This document shows positions 8,447 to 17,056 of a DNA stretch of 64,000 nt, piece after piece; positions within the stretch are counted from its first letter, which is position 1; the number at the start of each line of letters is the position of its first letter. The position numbers and the translations under genes are program-made. This DNA is from an uncultured Prevotellaceae bacterium (lineage in GTDB: Bacteria; Bacteroidota; Bacteroidia; Bacteroidales; Bacteroidaceae): the NCBI GenBank assembly GCA_902783165.1, contig CACZPU010000037.1:1-64000 (forward strand). The letters are read 5' to 3'. The notes under the pieces were generated by a model. That model made no database searches, had not been told where the DNA came from, and was given only the letters and a program-made list of their open reading frames with translations.

Positions 8447-8477
8447 CAAAGTTACAAATAAACAAACGAAATGCAAA
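8447..8477 (-). promoter_or_regulatory. Promoter for the pyridoxal-kinase-like gene
   Basis: On the minus strand TTTG (8474-8477), 19 bp and TAACTTTG (8447-8454) precede the ATG at 8427. The spacer is nearly the same as in the kinase promoter at 4003-4033. Confidence 0.75.
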
Positions 8478-8492
8478 AGGAAACACTGTTTT

Positions 8493-11400
8493 TTATTTTT
8501 CTAACGTCAATGCCATCAAGCCTACCACTACATCATTGGAAAGCGTACGAAGAGTGAGGCTTCTCAAAGGCTTTTTCCGATTCAATGGCATTTGTAACAA
8601 TAGAGCAGCACCACCAGGTATTTCCCTTCCATATACTCCCTTTATATTCATTGTTTTTCCAATATCTCTACTTACTTGCCCTGTTCCTAAACATATTCTG
8701 ATAGGTCTGGTTTGTTCTTGGTCTTCAAAACGTTCATTGTTTCTTTCTATTTTGAATGCCTTTCCATCTATATAATAGTCTTGTTCTATAGGACACCAAT
8801 TATAAGGTGGAATAATATGTAGAGTATCGTTTGTGCCATCCTTGTAGTTAACAATGACCAAGGCATTGTCTATTCTACATTGCATATGATTTGTACTACC
8901 AGCCATTAACAAGTGTGCAAAACTTGCTTTTCCCTTTAAGGGTATGCAAATACTGTCAGGATAGTTGTCCCATAAAGAAGTGAAAATGATATTGTTGCCC
9001 TCTGCAGGTGACTTGAACTTCACCCCATTGACCATTGTTTGGTTGTTAACCAATAATGAACGATATACAGAATCATTGATTTCAGGACAATACAAAGGAT
9101 GACACCACTCCCCTACCCCTTGTTTGGGAATTTGCAAAGATGTGTAGGGCGAACGTGGTGACAAATATTCGTTCTTGAAAATATCATCTATGTTTGCATT
9201 AAACCATTTGTCTAGTGATATCTGTGTCAAAGAATGAGGTGAATAAACTTTATTTGAGTCAGAATAACATAATCCGAGTTTCTTGTTTGACAATAATCTT
9301 ATTGTATTCTCAGATTGTTCTTTGTTTTTGGAAATATCGTTAGTTAACTGAACAGAATTGTTTTCTACAACTATTGTTTGTACACTATCTGTTGTTCCAA
9401 CTATATCTTTACAATTTCCTTCTCCTATATTATAACGCAAAATGATTTGGAGAGGTTGTGTGAAATACTGACGCACTTCGTAAATATCTTTATTGCCATC
9501 ACGATGAAAGCGATAGGAAAGATAAGGCGTATGAACAGATGCTTCGTTCCATTGAGAGGGAAAACCAGGTCGTATCATGCATTTTCCATCAAGTGCTTGT
9601 GGAACAATACCAAAAAGTCCCTGTATCAATGTACGAGCAGAGATACCTGTATTGTCGGCAAAATCGCGATAGCACTCACCTCGAGCTGCATCCAAATAGC
9701 TTACTTGACCAAAATTACCAGGACTACTACCCAGATACATTTGGTCGAGAATATTTGCTTTCATTAAACTATAGGCCTCTTCGTTTCGCCCTGCTTCGAA
9801 AAATGAAAGAGCTGTATGCATGATTTCCGCAGCAGCAACATTATTAATACTCCAGGAATATGGCATCCAATTGGAACTGCTTATTATTTCCAAAGCTTTG
9901 TATTCGTTTGACAAGGAAATATCATCAGCTATTTTAATATGTGGAATGTCTTTTATTACATAATCGGTGGCTCTCCATGCCTGCTGGTTTGTACATGCAC
10001 CGCAATCTATCGCTGTATAAATACTCCAAAGAGCCGCATCCGCATGTAAACGCTTCAATCCCATATAGTCTTTGTACTCTGCCCAATGCCCTTTATCTTC
10101 AAGCCACAGAGTCTTGTTCATAGCGGAAAGTATTTTATTTGCTTCTGCTTCGTATGGTTGTGCATCCTCGTTTAATAGGTGTGCTATTTTAGCTGTGAGA
10201 AGATTGGCTCGATAATTATAAGCTGAAGCATGTGTCACTGCCCCACTATTATAATATAAAGCATCGCTTGCCCATATACAACAATAGCCGTCATAGAGTC
10301 CGTCATCATCAGGATCGAAATTTCTTTTTTCCCAGTCAAGATGCAACTTCAAAATGGGAAACATCTTGCGCATATATGTTGTATCAGCATTGTATTGGAA
10401 ATGCCAAAGTAATTCATCTATATAATTAAGATTCATGTCATAATGAGACATTTCCTTCTTTCCATTGGGGCGCCTACAAATATAACCATTACTATACATT
10501 TGTGTTCCCCACTTCTTCTCCGCCCTTGCCAAATTTTGTAGACTGTCCTGCGATGGATGAGAAAAAATAGGGTTCACATCTTTAACAATACTTTGAGCAT
10601 AAGCATCAAAATGACTTCTTGCACGATTGTTCCAACCAAGCACATCGCCTAAATAGCCTCCGCGCCAGCCAGCAAGTTGTGTTCGCCAACCTATTGCGCC
10701 ATGTAGCCACGTCTCGCCGTCCCAGGCGCCGTCAGCTGCCAAAGACAATGCAGAACCTAAAGTGTTGATGTATTCGTCAGGAGTTTTAAATGATATAGTA
10801 TTACATATATTATTTAAATGCTTTTCTGTTTCTGACAATAATAATCTACACTCATTTTCATCAATAAGTCTAAGCTTCAAGTCATCGGCAAATATTATTG
10901 CGTTTTTAGATAAGTCTATTTCCAACTGTTGTAAAATATGGCCATCGCTTTCGAAACAACCTGGGCGGTCGGCACCCATATCACCATTTCTATTCAGTTT
11001 TTTTTCTCTTATCCCTGATACAATAATATTTAATTTCAAATGATCCACATCTAAGAATGAGTCTGTTTTTATTTCCAAAACAGCACCTTCTTGATTGAAA
11101 ATACAGGTGGATGTAATGAATAATTTACCCCTCCATGATTTGTCTTTTACTTCGTAGATTCTCTTTCCGCCACTATAAAAAGATTTACACCATGAGGTAC
11201 TGTCTAAAGCCAATGCATGACCATTGACAGAAAAACGCATATCAACATGCCGGCAATTGCGTGAATCTTTAAACAAGACAAATACTGGACGATCGCTTGT
11301 CTCAAGTCGATAATTGGTATATCCCCCATAAAGAGCCCTCGTGAAACGATTATTCCCATTCATACATACAAACCCTCCATCGTAAGGTTCATATTGTATT

Positions 11401-11522
11401 TTCCGTGTCAATCCTCGTGAACAGTCATTATATGATATAGACTCGATATAATCACCTACTCTTTTCTGCGCTAATGACTGACATGAAAATAGAATAATAA
11501 AATAGAATAATAGTTTCCTCAC
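8493..11522 (-). CDS. Secreted DUF4450 glycosidase-like protein
   Basis: This 1009-residue protein has a signal peptide (MRKLLFYFIILFSCQSLAQ). It matches the Bacteroidetes DUF4450 type: an N-terminal beta-rich part, a central six-hairpin (alpha/alpha-toroid) region beginning near GAWDGETWLHGAIGWRTQ (about residue 265), and a C-terminal beta-rich part. Toroid proteins of this shape usually act on polysaccharides, so a glycan hydrolase or debranching role is inferred; I cannot name a catalytic acid. Its start codon overlaps the stop of the LolA-like gene by 4 nt (ATGA), so translation is probably coupled. The gene is more AT-rich than the kinases to its left. Confidence 0.75.
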   Translation of the reverse strand: MRKLLFYFIILFSCQSLAQKRVGDYIESISYNDCSRGLTRKIQYEPYDGGFVCMNGNNRFTRALYGGYTNYRLETSDRPVFVLFKDSRNCRHVDMRFSVNGHALALDSTSWCKSFYSGGKRIYEVKDKSWRGKLFITSTCIFNQEGAVLEIKTDSFLDVDHLKLNIIVSGIREKKLNRNGDMGADRPGCFESDGHILQQLEIDLSKNAIIFADDLKLRLIDENECRLLLSETEKHLNNICNTISFKTPDEYINTLGSALSLAADGAWDGETWLHGAIGWRTQLAGWRGGYLGDVLGWNNRARSHFDAYAQSIVKDVNPIFSHPSQDSLQNLARAEKKWGTQMYSNGYICRRPNGKKEMSHYDMNLNYIDELLWHFQYNADTTYMRKMFPILKLHLDWEKRNFDPDDDGLYDGYCCIWASDALYYNSGAVTHASAYNYRANLLTAKIAHLLNEDAQPYEAEANKILSAMNKTLWLEDKGHWAEYKDYMGLKRLHADAALWSIYTAIDCGACTNQQAWRATDYVIKDIPHIKIADDISLSNEYKALEIISSSNWMPYSWSINNVAAAEIMHTALSFFEAGRNEEAYSLMKANILDQMYLGSSPGNFGQVSYLDAARGECYRDFADNTGISARTLIQGLFGIVPQALDGKCMIRPGFPSQWNEASVHTPYLSYRFHRDGNKDIYEVRQYFTQPLQIILRYNIGEGNCKDIVGTTDSVQTIVVENNSVQLTNDISKNKEQSENTIRLLSNKKLGLCYSDSNKVYSPHSLTQISLDKWFNANIDDIFKNEYLSPRSPYTSLQIPKQGVGEWCHPLYCPEINDSVYRSLLVNNQTMVNGVKFKSPAEGNNIIFTSLWDNYPDSICIPLKGKASFAHLLMAGSTNHMQCRIDNALVIVNYKDGTNDTLHIIPPYNWCPIEQDYYIDGKAFKIERNNERFEDQEQTRPIRICLGTGQVSRDIGKTMNIKGVYGREIPGGAALLLQMPLNRKKPLRSLTLRTLSNDVVVGLMALTLEK

Positions 11523-12145
11523 TCTAATCTGTGGTCAATAACTTTGTAATTTTTGTATTTATCTTTTGGAAAATCGAATATACTTTCACTTATCCCACCA
11601 CACTTGTAATTAGAAATTTTGACAGTAGTCCAAATAATCCCCAATTTTACGCGCAAACTCAACGGATTATGTGTACGCTTATCCAACAGTACGCGTACCA
11701 GTTTTATACCCTTGGTATGCGGCTTTGCCTTCAAAGTGAGTTCAAAATGACTGGACATGTCTTTGATGGAATAAAGAAAATTCTCGGGATAGAAAACAAA
11801 TTTAGTAGCATATTTGTCGCGTTTTTCAGACTGGGCATCATGAATATGCACAGTTTGTTTTTTGCGCTCCACCAACCAATAGGTGGTTCCATCACAAAAA
11901 GAATTGTAACGCTCATCAACAAATTTGCTTTTTTTGTTTTTATACCAAATGGTACCCTCAGTCTTGAAAATGCCTATTATATTTACAGCATAATGAAGAG
12001 TACTACCTTCGTTACCGAATGTTTTTTCATAAACTTCATTAAAAATACGTCGCGCTTGACGAGAATTGGGCGTATCTTTAGCTGAAAGACTGATTGAAAA
12101 TACGAATGATAATAATAATAATGTATTTCTTAAATAATTCATCAA
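11519..12145 (-). CDS. LolA-like periplasmic lipoprotein carrier
   Basis: This 208-residue protein has a signal peptide (MMNYLRNTLLLLSFVFSISLSAK). It has the pattern of LolA-like proteins in Bacteroidetes: a reductive TEGTIWYKNKKSKFVDERYNSFCDGTTYWL strand region followed by a half-barrel ending in FDFPKDKYKNYKVIDHRLE. LolA ferries lipoproteins across the periplasm. The partner LolCDE complex is absent here, and the coupling to a DUF4450 glycosidase suggests a specialised paralogue. A TAACTTTG element (12172-12179, minus) lies 26 nt upstream of the start. Confidence 0.65.
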   Translation of the reverse strand: MMNYLRNTLLLLSFVFSISLSAKDTPNSRQARRIFNEVYEKTFGNEGSTLHYAVNIIGIFKTEGTIWYKNKKSKFVDERYNSFCDGTTYWLVERKKQTVHIHDAQSEKRDKYATKFVFYPENFLYSIKDMSSHFELTLKAKPHTKGIKLVRVLLDKRTHNPLSLRVKLGIIWTTVKISNYKCGGISESIFDFPKDKYKNYKVIDHRLE

Positions 12146-12468
12146 AATATACTTCTTTTGTTTTTGCGGTGCAAAGTTAATGCTTTTTGTGGATAAAACG
12201 GTGGATAACTCTGTTTATCATTGTGGATTATAATTATTTTTTCCTATTATTCACATTGTATAAAATAAAAATAGTGTATAATCACCACCATTTACTATTT
12301 TTTTACACATGCTTCTACACATGCTTCATAACTGAATATGAGAGTGATATGATAGTTTTCCACTTTATCCACACTCCATTATATTCTTCTTTAAAAAGAA
12401 ATTTTAAAATTTAAATATATAAATAATGAATGAGTGGGTGGAAGTATTCAATATAATGAAAGAAATGG
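12146..12468. other. AT-rich non-coding region with DnaA-box cluster
   Basis: This gap between the LolA-like start and the end of porZ has no credible gene. Exact TTATNCACA boxes are at 12188-12196 (minus), 12247-12255 (plus) and 12365-12373 (plus). One-mismatch copies are at 12200-12208 and 12222-12230 (both minus). A perfect tandem 12-mer, TACACATGCTTC, fills 12304-12315 and 12316-12327. A very AT-rich run follows at about 12390-12430. This is the layout of a DnaA-dependent replication origin or a DnaA-titrating site. Gene orientation around it does not switch, which argues for caution. Confidence 0.5.
12304..12327. repeat. Perfect tandem duplication of a 12-mer
   Basis: TACACATGCTTC is repeated twice head to tail with no spacer, inside the DnaA-box cluster between the boxes at 12247 and 12365. 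Confidence 0.85.
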
Positions 12469-14592
12469 TTATCTAACAATGGCTATACGACATACCACAC
12501 CTTTTTTTCCTTCACCGGTTGCGGTGTGAACCATATATACGCCAGACGCTACTGGACGACCATTAAGGTCGTTAGTGTTCCAACTATATGTTCCTCCGCT
12601 GCTACGTCCCTGATGTACAAGTACACCATTGGCAGTGGTAATCTTTACATCAGCATTAGCAGTAAGTCCACGTATGGTGACAAAACCAGAGAAATTGGGT
12701 TCTACTGGATTAGGATAAGCATAAACGTTGTCACGTTCCATTGTTTCTGCTTGGCTGGTAGCATCGCCCATAAATGAGCATAAACCATGATCTGTGGCTA
12801 TGAATACTTCACCTGTATTATGGTTGATACAGATAGCCTCTATATTGTCTGATAGCAATTGACTGTTCTCTGTGGTGAAATGATGAATGGTCTCTATATT
12901 GTCATTTCCTATCAGATAAATTCCATTGGTTTTTGAACCAAACCATTTACGGTTGGCACCGTCTACTGCTACACATTTTATATCGACGTTGTTGAGAAGA
13001 TAATCGGCATAGTTTGTACCATCATTGCGAGGCACTTTTGGTTGTGTATAAATAATGTTACTGTTTCTTATATTTTCAGCTGTCAACATAAGTGGTCCAC
13101 AATCGGTGCAAATCCAAAGATTGCCTTCTAAATCTTCTTTAATATCGTTGATATATTTTACATCAAGACTTTTATCATCTTGATTGATAAATTCACTATA
13201 TTTGTCTACTTGTTCTGTTTTAGGATTGTAGCAGAACATAAGTGTACCACCCATAAAGTCTTCACCAAACCAAAACAATTGTCTGCTATCGAGCATTAGA
13301 TTTGCCAAGTGTGGATAAACGGTTTTATTATCGTCCCATTCAAGTTGTTCATTGTGGTGAGAAACCCATGTTTCATCGGGAAGCATTTCGAGTATGGCTG
13401 ATTCTTTTCCATAGCTGTTGAGCACCCATAGATGACTGTTGTTGTCGAACATTAACGAGTGCACCCATACATAATTGTAAAAATTATTATCAATCACATT
13501 AACATGGGTAAGCAATGAATTATCATAAGAATAGCGTTTGTAAAGTTGTCCGTTACGAAATTCATTAATACCAGAACGTCCACCAACTACAACACGCTGA
13601 GGATTGTTAGGGTCAACATCAATGGAACGCATGGATACAAACATCTGGTTTGGTGTACTGAAATCGTCTTGATAGATTTGCCAAGTGTTACCATCATAAA
13701 CCTGTATAGTTGCTTGTCTGTTTAAGTCAACCATCTGTGACCATCCTCCACAAGTAGCATAAAGTTTACCATTTAGTATTTTCATGGCGCCAAAGAAGTT
13801 TGTCTTTGGTGAATCGGGACATATATCTTTTGCAATGATGGTTATTTTGCCATCTTGGTCTTGCGTATAGGCCATGAGTTTATTGTCCTTTTGATTGCTC
13901 CAATAACACTTATTATGATTGTCGTATGTATAATAGTGTTCATATTCATCTGTATATTCATAAAAAATGTCGTTTGTATTGAAGTAGTCTACATAGTCTG
14001 AGGAGTATGTCCATATTGCCGGATCGAGTAAATTATCATGAATGTTCGCCTTTAGTTGATTATCTGCTGTTTTTGCATAGATATAGTTACCTTTTATGAT
14101 ACTTCTTTCTATTTTCTTATTGAGAATATAGGTATCAGTTATTTCTCCTTTTTTTACATTCAGATTGATAATACCGAAATTGGTGGAAATATAGGCGTTG
14201 TTTCCACTGATGTTGATATTATTTATTTGTTTGTCTTGTGAGATGGAAGCTTTCATATAACCTGAAACGTTGATTACATGCTGATTATTATCGAGTAAAT
14301 CAATGTTGTAGTTATCGTAAATAATAATCAAACGATTGGCACTGTTGCACCAGGCTATATTCCTAATGCCAGTATCGCTTAGTGGAAACACTTTAGAGTA
14401 AGTATTTATACTGTGATCGTTGACATTATAGGAGAATAGATTGTTGCTGCTAAGAACATAAATAGTATTTCCAGCAGGCTCTATATCGGTGATATTTCTG
14501 TATGCGAGAAAGGCGTTCCATTGACCAATAGGAACTGCATTTATGGTGTTAAGAATAAAAAAAAGTACAAATAGAGATGTAATTTTCTTCAT
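12469..14592 (-). CDS. porZ: PorZ-like type IX secretion component
   Basis: This 707-residue protein has a signal peptide (MKKITSLFVLFFILNTINA). It matches PorZ, which in Porphyromonas gingivalis sits on the cell surface and helps deliver anionic LPS to the sortase complex during type IX secretion. The mature N-terminus, IGQWNAFLAYRNITDIEPAG, is the characteristic PorZ opening, followed by two beta-propeller regions. The last ~80 residues form a T9SS-type C-terminal domain (YPNPVEPNFSGFVTIRGL to GVYMVHTATGEGKKGVV). The start overlaps the glycosyltransferase stop by 4 nt, so it is the last gene of the leuS operon. Its AT-rich coding sequence resembles the neighbouring glycosyltransferase. Confidence 0.82.
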   Translation of the reverse strand: MKKITSLFVLFFILNTINAVPIGQWNAFLAYRNITDIEPAGNTIYVLSSNNLFSYNVNDHSINTYSKVFPLSDTGIRNIAWCNSANRLIIIYDNYNIDLLDNNQHVINVSGYMKASISQDKQINNINISGNNAYISTNFGIINLNVKKGEITDTYILNKKIERSIIKGNYIYAKTADNQLKANIHDNLLDPAIWTYSSDYVDYFNTNDIFYEYTDEYEHYYTYDNHNKCYWSNQKDNKLMAYTQDQDGKITIIAKDICPDSPKTNFFGAMKILNGKLYATCGGWSQMVDLNRQATIQVYDGNTWQIYQDDFSTPNQMFVSMRSIDVDPNNPQRVVVGGRSGINEFRNGQLYKRYSYDNSLLTHVNVIDNNFYNYVWVHSLMFDNNSHLWVLNSYGKESAILEMLPDETWVSHHNEQLEWDDNKTVYPHLANLMLDSRQLFWFGEDFMGGTLMFCYNPKTEQVDKYSEFINQDDKSLDVKYINDIKEDLEGNLWICTDCGPLMLTAENIRNSNIIYTQPKVPRNDGTNYADYLLNNVDIKCVAVDGANRKWFGSKTNGIYLIGNDNIETIHHFTTENSQLLSDNIEAICINHNTGEVFIATDHGLCSFMGDATSQAETMERDNVYAYPNPVEPNFSGFVTIRGLTANADVKITTANGVLVHQGRSSGGTYSWNTNDLNGRPVASGVYMVHTATGEGKKGVVCRIAIVR

Positions 14593-15470
14593 ACTTGTTG
14601 ATGCTTAAGATGTAAGAAATAAATAAGTTTATATATATTAAACAAAAAAATTCGTGGTTTATTGTATATAAGCTTGTTTCTTATGAATTTGCCTATTATT
14701 GGATAGGTATATTTTAATAAGGAAGTTGCTATTGGTTTTTTTTCAATGAAATCTAATATGGTTGAAAATCCGCTGATTTTTTCTTGAAATTTAAATAATG
14801 TTTGTAGAGACTGTTCGGTTTTTTCTACATATTGTTGGTTGCTTTCAAATGATTCAAACGTAATGGTATTATCAATATGAGTTATAGAAAGATGATTGTT
14901 TTTGAGTTGTTTACCAAAAAGTACATCCTCATAGCCATATTGTTTTATGCTTTCATTGAAAGGATTGTTTAACATAATCTGCTTACTTACAAGAAAGTTG
15001 CAAGTATGAAAATTATGAAAAGGTTTTATTTGTCGTTGTTGTGCAATATGATTGTAAGGATGTTTCTTCTCAATCATATATCTTAGGTTGTTTTTATCGC
15101 TGCCTAAAATATCGTATCCGCCATAAATAACAAGATTATCGTTTTGTAAATAAGTTGCAATAAAAGAGGGATTGTGGAGTGTCATGTCTCCATCGATAAA
15201 GAGGAGCCAATTATAACATGCTTGTTGAGCAAGAAAATTGCGTATGGCTGCTCTTCCGATATTATTTTCAAGAACAATATAATGAACGTTCTTAAGTTGT
15301 GTGATGGAATTATTTTTTTGGATGAATGATTTTTCAGGAGATGCGTCATCGGCAACAATTATCTCATATTGCAGCAGTTTGATGGTCTCACATTGTTGTT
15401 GTAAGGCTTCCACCAATTGTTTGCAACAGCAATTGTATGTAGGGATGAGTATAGAAATTTCCTTTTTCAT
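14589..15470 (-). CDS. Family 2 glycosyltransferase
   Basis: This 293-residue GT2 enzyme should transfer a sugar from a nucleotide donor. Landmarks are ISILIPTYNCCCKQLVEAL at the N-terminus, IIVADDASPE near residue 40, and the DxD-type metal site LLFIDGDMTLHNP near residue 93. The family's later acidic motif may be YGYEDVLFGKQL near residue 180, a good candidate for the catalytic base. There is no membrane segment apart from a weakly hydrophobic C-terminus. It overlaps porZ by 4 nt and follows rdgB by 38 nt. Its place beside an LPS-linked T9SS factor makes a role in surface polysaccharide plausible but unproven. Confidence 0.87.
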   Translation of the reverse strand: MKKEISILIPTYNCCCKQLVEALQQQCETIKLLQYEIIVADDASPEKSFIQKNNSITQLKNVHYIVLENNIGRAAIRNFLAQQACYNWLLFIDGDMTLHNPSFIATYLQNDNLVIYGGYDILGSDKNNLRYMIEKKHPYNHIAQQRQIKPFHNFHTCNFLVSKQIMLNNPFNESIKQYGYEDVLFGKQLKNNHLSITHIDNTITFESFESNQQYVEKTEQSLQTLFKFQEKISGFSTILDFIEKKPIATSLLKYTYPIIGKFIRNKLIYNKPRIFLFNIYKLIYFLHLKHQQV

Positions 15471-15508
15471 TCATCTTTGTTTAAATAGTTGCCAAGAGAA
15501 GAAAATAA

Positions 15509-16102
15509 TCAACTGTTGAGCAGGAAATCAGCTAATTTTGTAACGGCTCTTGCTCGATGAGAGATAGTGTTTTTTATATCCATACCCAATTGTGCAAAAG
15601 TTTCTTGATATCCTTCTGGTTGGAATATTGGATCGTATCCAAATCCTTCCAAACCACTTTTATTGCGAGTGATGACACCATTTACAATACCCTCGAACAT
15701 ATGGCATTGAGGTTGATCATCATTGTTTGAAAGAAGCAAAGCAATGACCGTACGGAAGCGAGCCTTCCTGTTGTTTTGATGTTCCATCTTGAGTAAAAGT
15801 TTGTTCATATTGGCATCGCTATCATGGTCAGTACCTTCAGCATACCGGGCAGAATGGACACCAGGTTCTCCATTCAGACATTCCACTTCCAAACCAGTAT
15901 CATCCGCAAAACAGCTTACTCCGAAATGGTCGTATATGTAATGAGCCTTTTGAAGAGCATTACCTTCCAACGTGTCGGCAGTTTCGGGTATGTCTTCAAA
16001 ACAACCAATATCGTTGAGCGAAAGCACTTGGATGGTGTCGCCCAAAATATCTCTTATTTCTTGGAGTTTGTGCTGGTTATTTGTTGCAAATACAATTTTC
16101 AT
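15509..16102 (-). CDS. rdgB: RdgB/HAM1-type non-canonical purine NTP pyrophosphatase
   Basis: This 197-residue protein cleaves ITP, dITP and XTP to monophosphates and so keeps deaminated purines out of DNA and RNA. The motifs are [16 protein letters not shown] at the N-terminus, [24 protein letters not shown] near residues 65-88, and the C-terminal FGYDPIF plus SHRARAV segment that holds the base. Length is normal. It overlaps the YitT gene by 4 nt, showing tight operon structure. Confidence 0.95.
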   Translation of the reverse strand: MKIVFATNNQHKLQEIRDILGDTIQVLSLNDIGCFEDIPETADTLEGNALQKAHYIYDHFGVSCFADDTGLEVECLNGEPGVHSARYAEGTDHDSDANMNKLLLKMEHQNNRKARFRTVIALLLSNNDDQPQCHMFEGIVNGVITRNKSGLEGFGYDPIFQPEGYQETFAQLGMDIKNTISHRARAVTKLADFLLNS

Positions 16103-17046
16103 GTTTTGGGTAAATTTTTTTCTTTCTTTTTCACATTCACTTTAATGGAATCGAATCCTTCACCAAACACTCCAATGACAGCACTCTGACTAACAAATGC
16201 TTGAGGGTCGATCATCTTTATTAAACGGAATATGGTGGTGCTTTCGTTTTTTCTTGCGAGGATACAAAGAACTTTGCTTTGTTTTCCTGTATACCAGCCA
16301 TGACCGTCGAGAATAGTAACACCATGTTCCATCTGTGTTCCTATGGCATTGGCTATTTCCTGCCACTTCTTTGAAAATATCATGAATTGTACACTTGACC
16401 GCTGACGACCATAGATGTAGTCGAGCATAAAGTTTTCTATTACCATTGTGCAGAAACCAAACACTACCATATAGGTACGCTGGAGGACGGTTCCGAATTG
16501 TGGTATGAACATACAACTGCCAATAATGACGAAGTCGACAAAGATAAGGATGGTTCCCAGCGACATGTTGTGATACTTGTTAACCGAAGCTGCGATAATA
16601 TCGGTTCCTCCAGTACTTCCATTATAGAGGAAGACAAGTCCGAGCGATGTTCCAGTCATCATACATCCAATAATGAGTGACATGAAATTCTGTCCTTCAC
16701 CAAGAATTTTTACCATGTTGCCTTGTTCGTCTACGGGAGCAAAAAATTTCATTAGCCATAGAAGAAAAGTGAGCATGAGAATAGCATAAATGGTCTTGAT
16801 GAGAAATTTCCATCCAAGAATTTTCAAGCCAATGACAAGCAAGGCAGCATTCACCAAAAAATAGGTGTAAGAGTTTGGGAAACTTGTAGCATAATATACA
16901 ATGGCGGCAATACCAGCTACGCCACCTGTAACTATCTCGTAAGGCATCAGGAAAAAAGTGAAGCCAAACGAATAGAGAATGAGGCCAAAGGTTATGCCAA
17001 GATAATCTTTGGCCTCGTTCATGATTATTTGATTATTAATGGTCAT
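16099..17046 (-). CDS. YitT-family membrane protein
   Basis: This 315-residue integral membrane protein of the YitT family has about five to six transmembrane segments in the first 200 residues. The motif [17 protein letters not shown] is near residue 150, and a soluble C-terminal DUF2179 domain ([20 protein letters not shown] to [17 protein letters not shown]) follows. Function is unknown; transport is usually assumed. An internal ATG at 17022 (MNEAKDYLG) would be an equally good start. It sits between leuS, 10 nt upstream, and rdgB, with which it overlaps by 4 nt. Confidence 0.85.
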   Translation of the reverse strand: MTINNQIIMNEAKDYLGITFGLILYSFGFTFFLMPYEIVTGGVAGIAAIVYYATSFPNSYTYFLVNAALLVIGLKILGWKFLIKTIYAILMLTFLLWLMKFFAPVDEQGNMVKILGEGQNFMSLIIGCMMTGTSLGLVFLYNGSTGGTDIIAASVNKYHNMSLGTILIFVDFVIIGSCMFIPQFGTVLQRTYMVVFGFCTMVIENFMLDYIYGRQRSSVQFMIFSKKWQEIANAIGTQMEHGVTILDGHGWYTGKQSKVLCILARKNESTTIFRLIKMIDPQAFVSQSAVIGVFGEGFDSIKVNVKKKEKNLPKT

Positions 17047-17056
17047 TAGTGTGTTT

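Noticed and set aside
12187..12414. 75-codon plus-strand frame over the DnaA-box cluster
   Set aside because: Its residues simply reflect the AT-rich sequence and the duplicated 12-mer, and there is no motif or upstream promoter for it.
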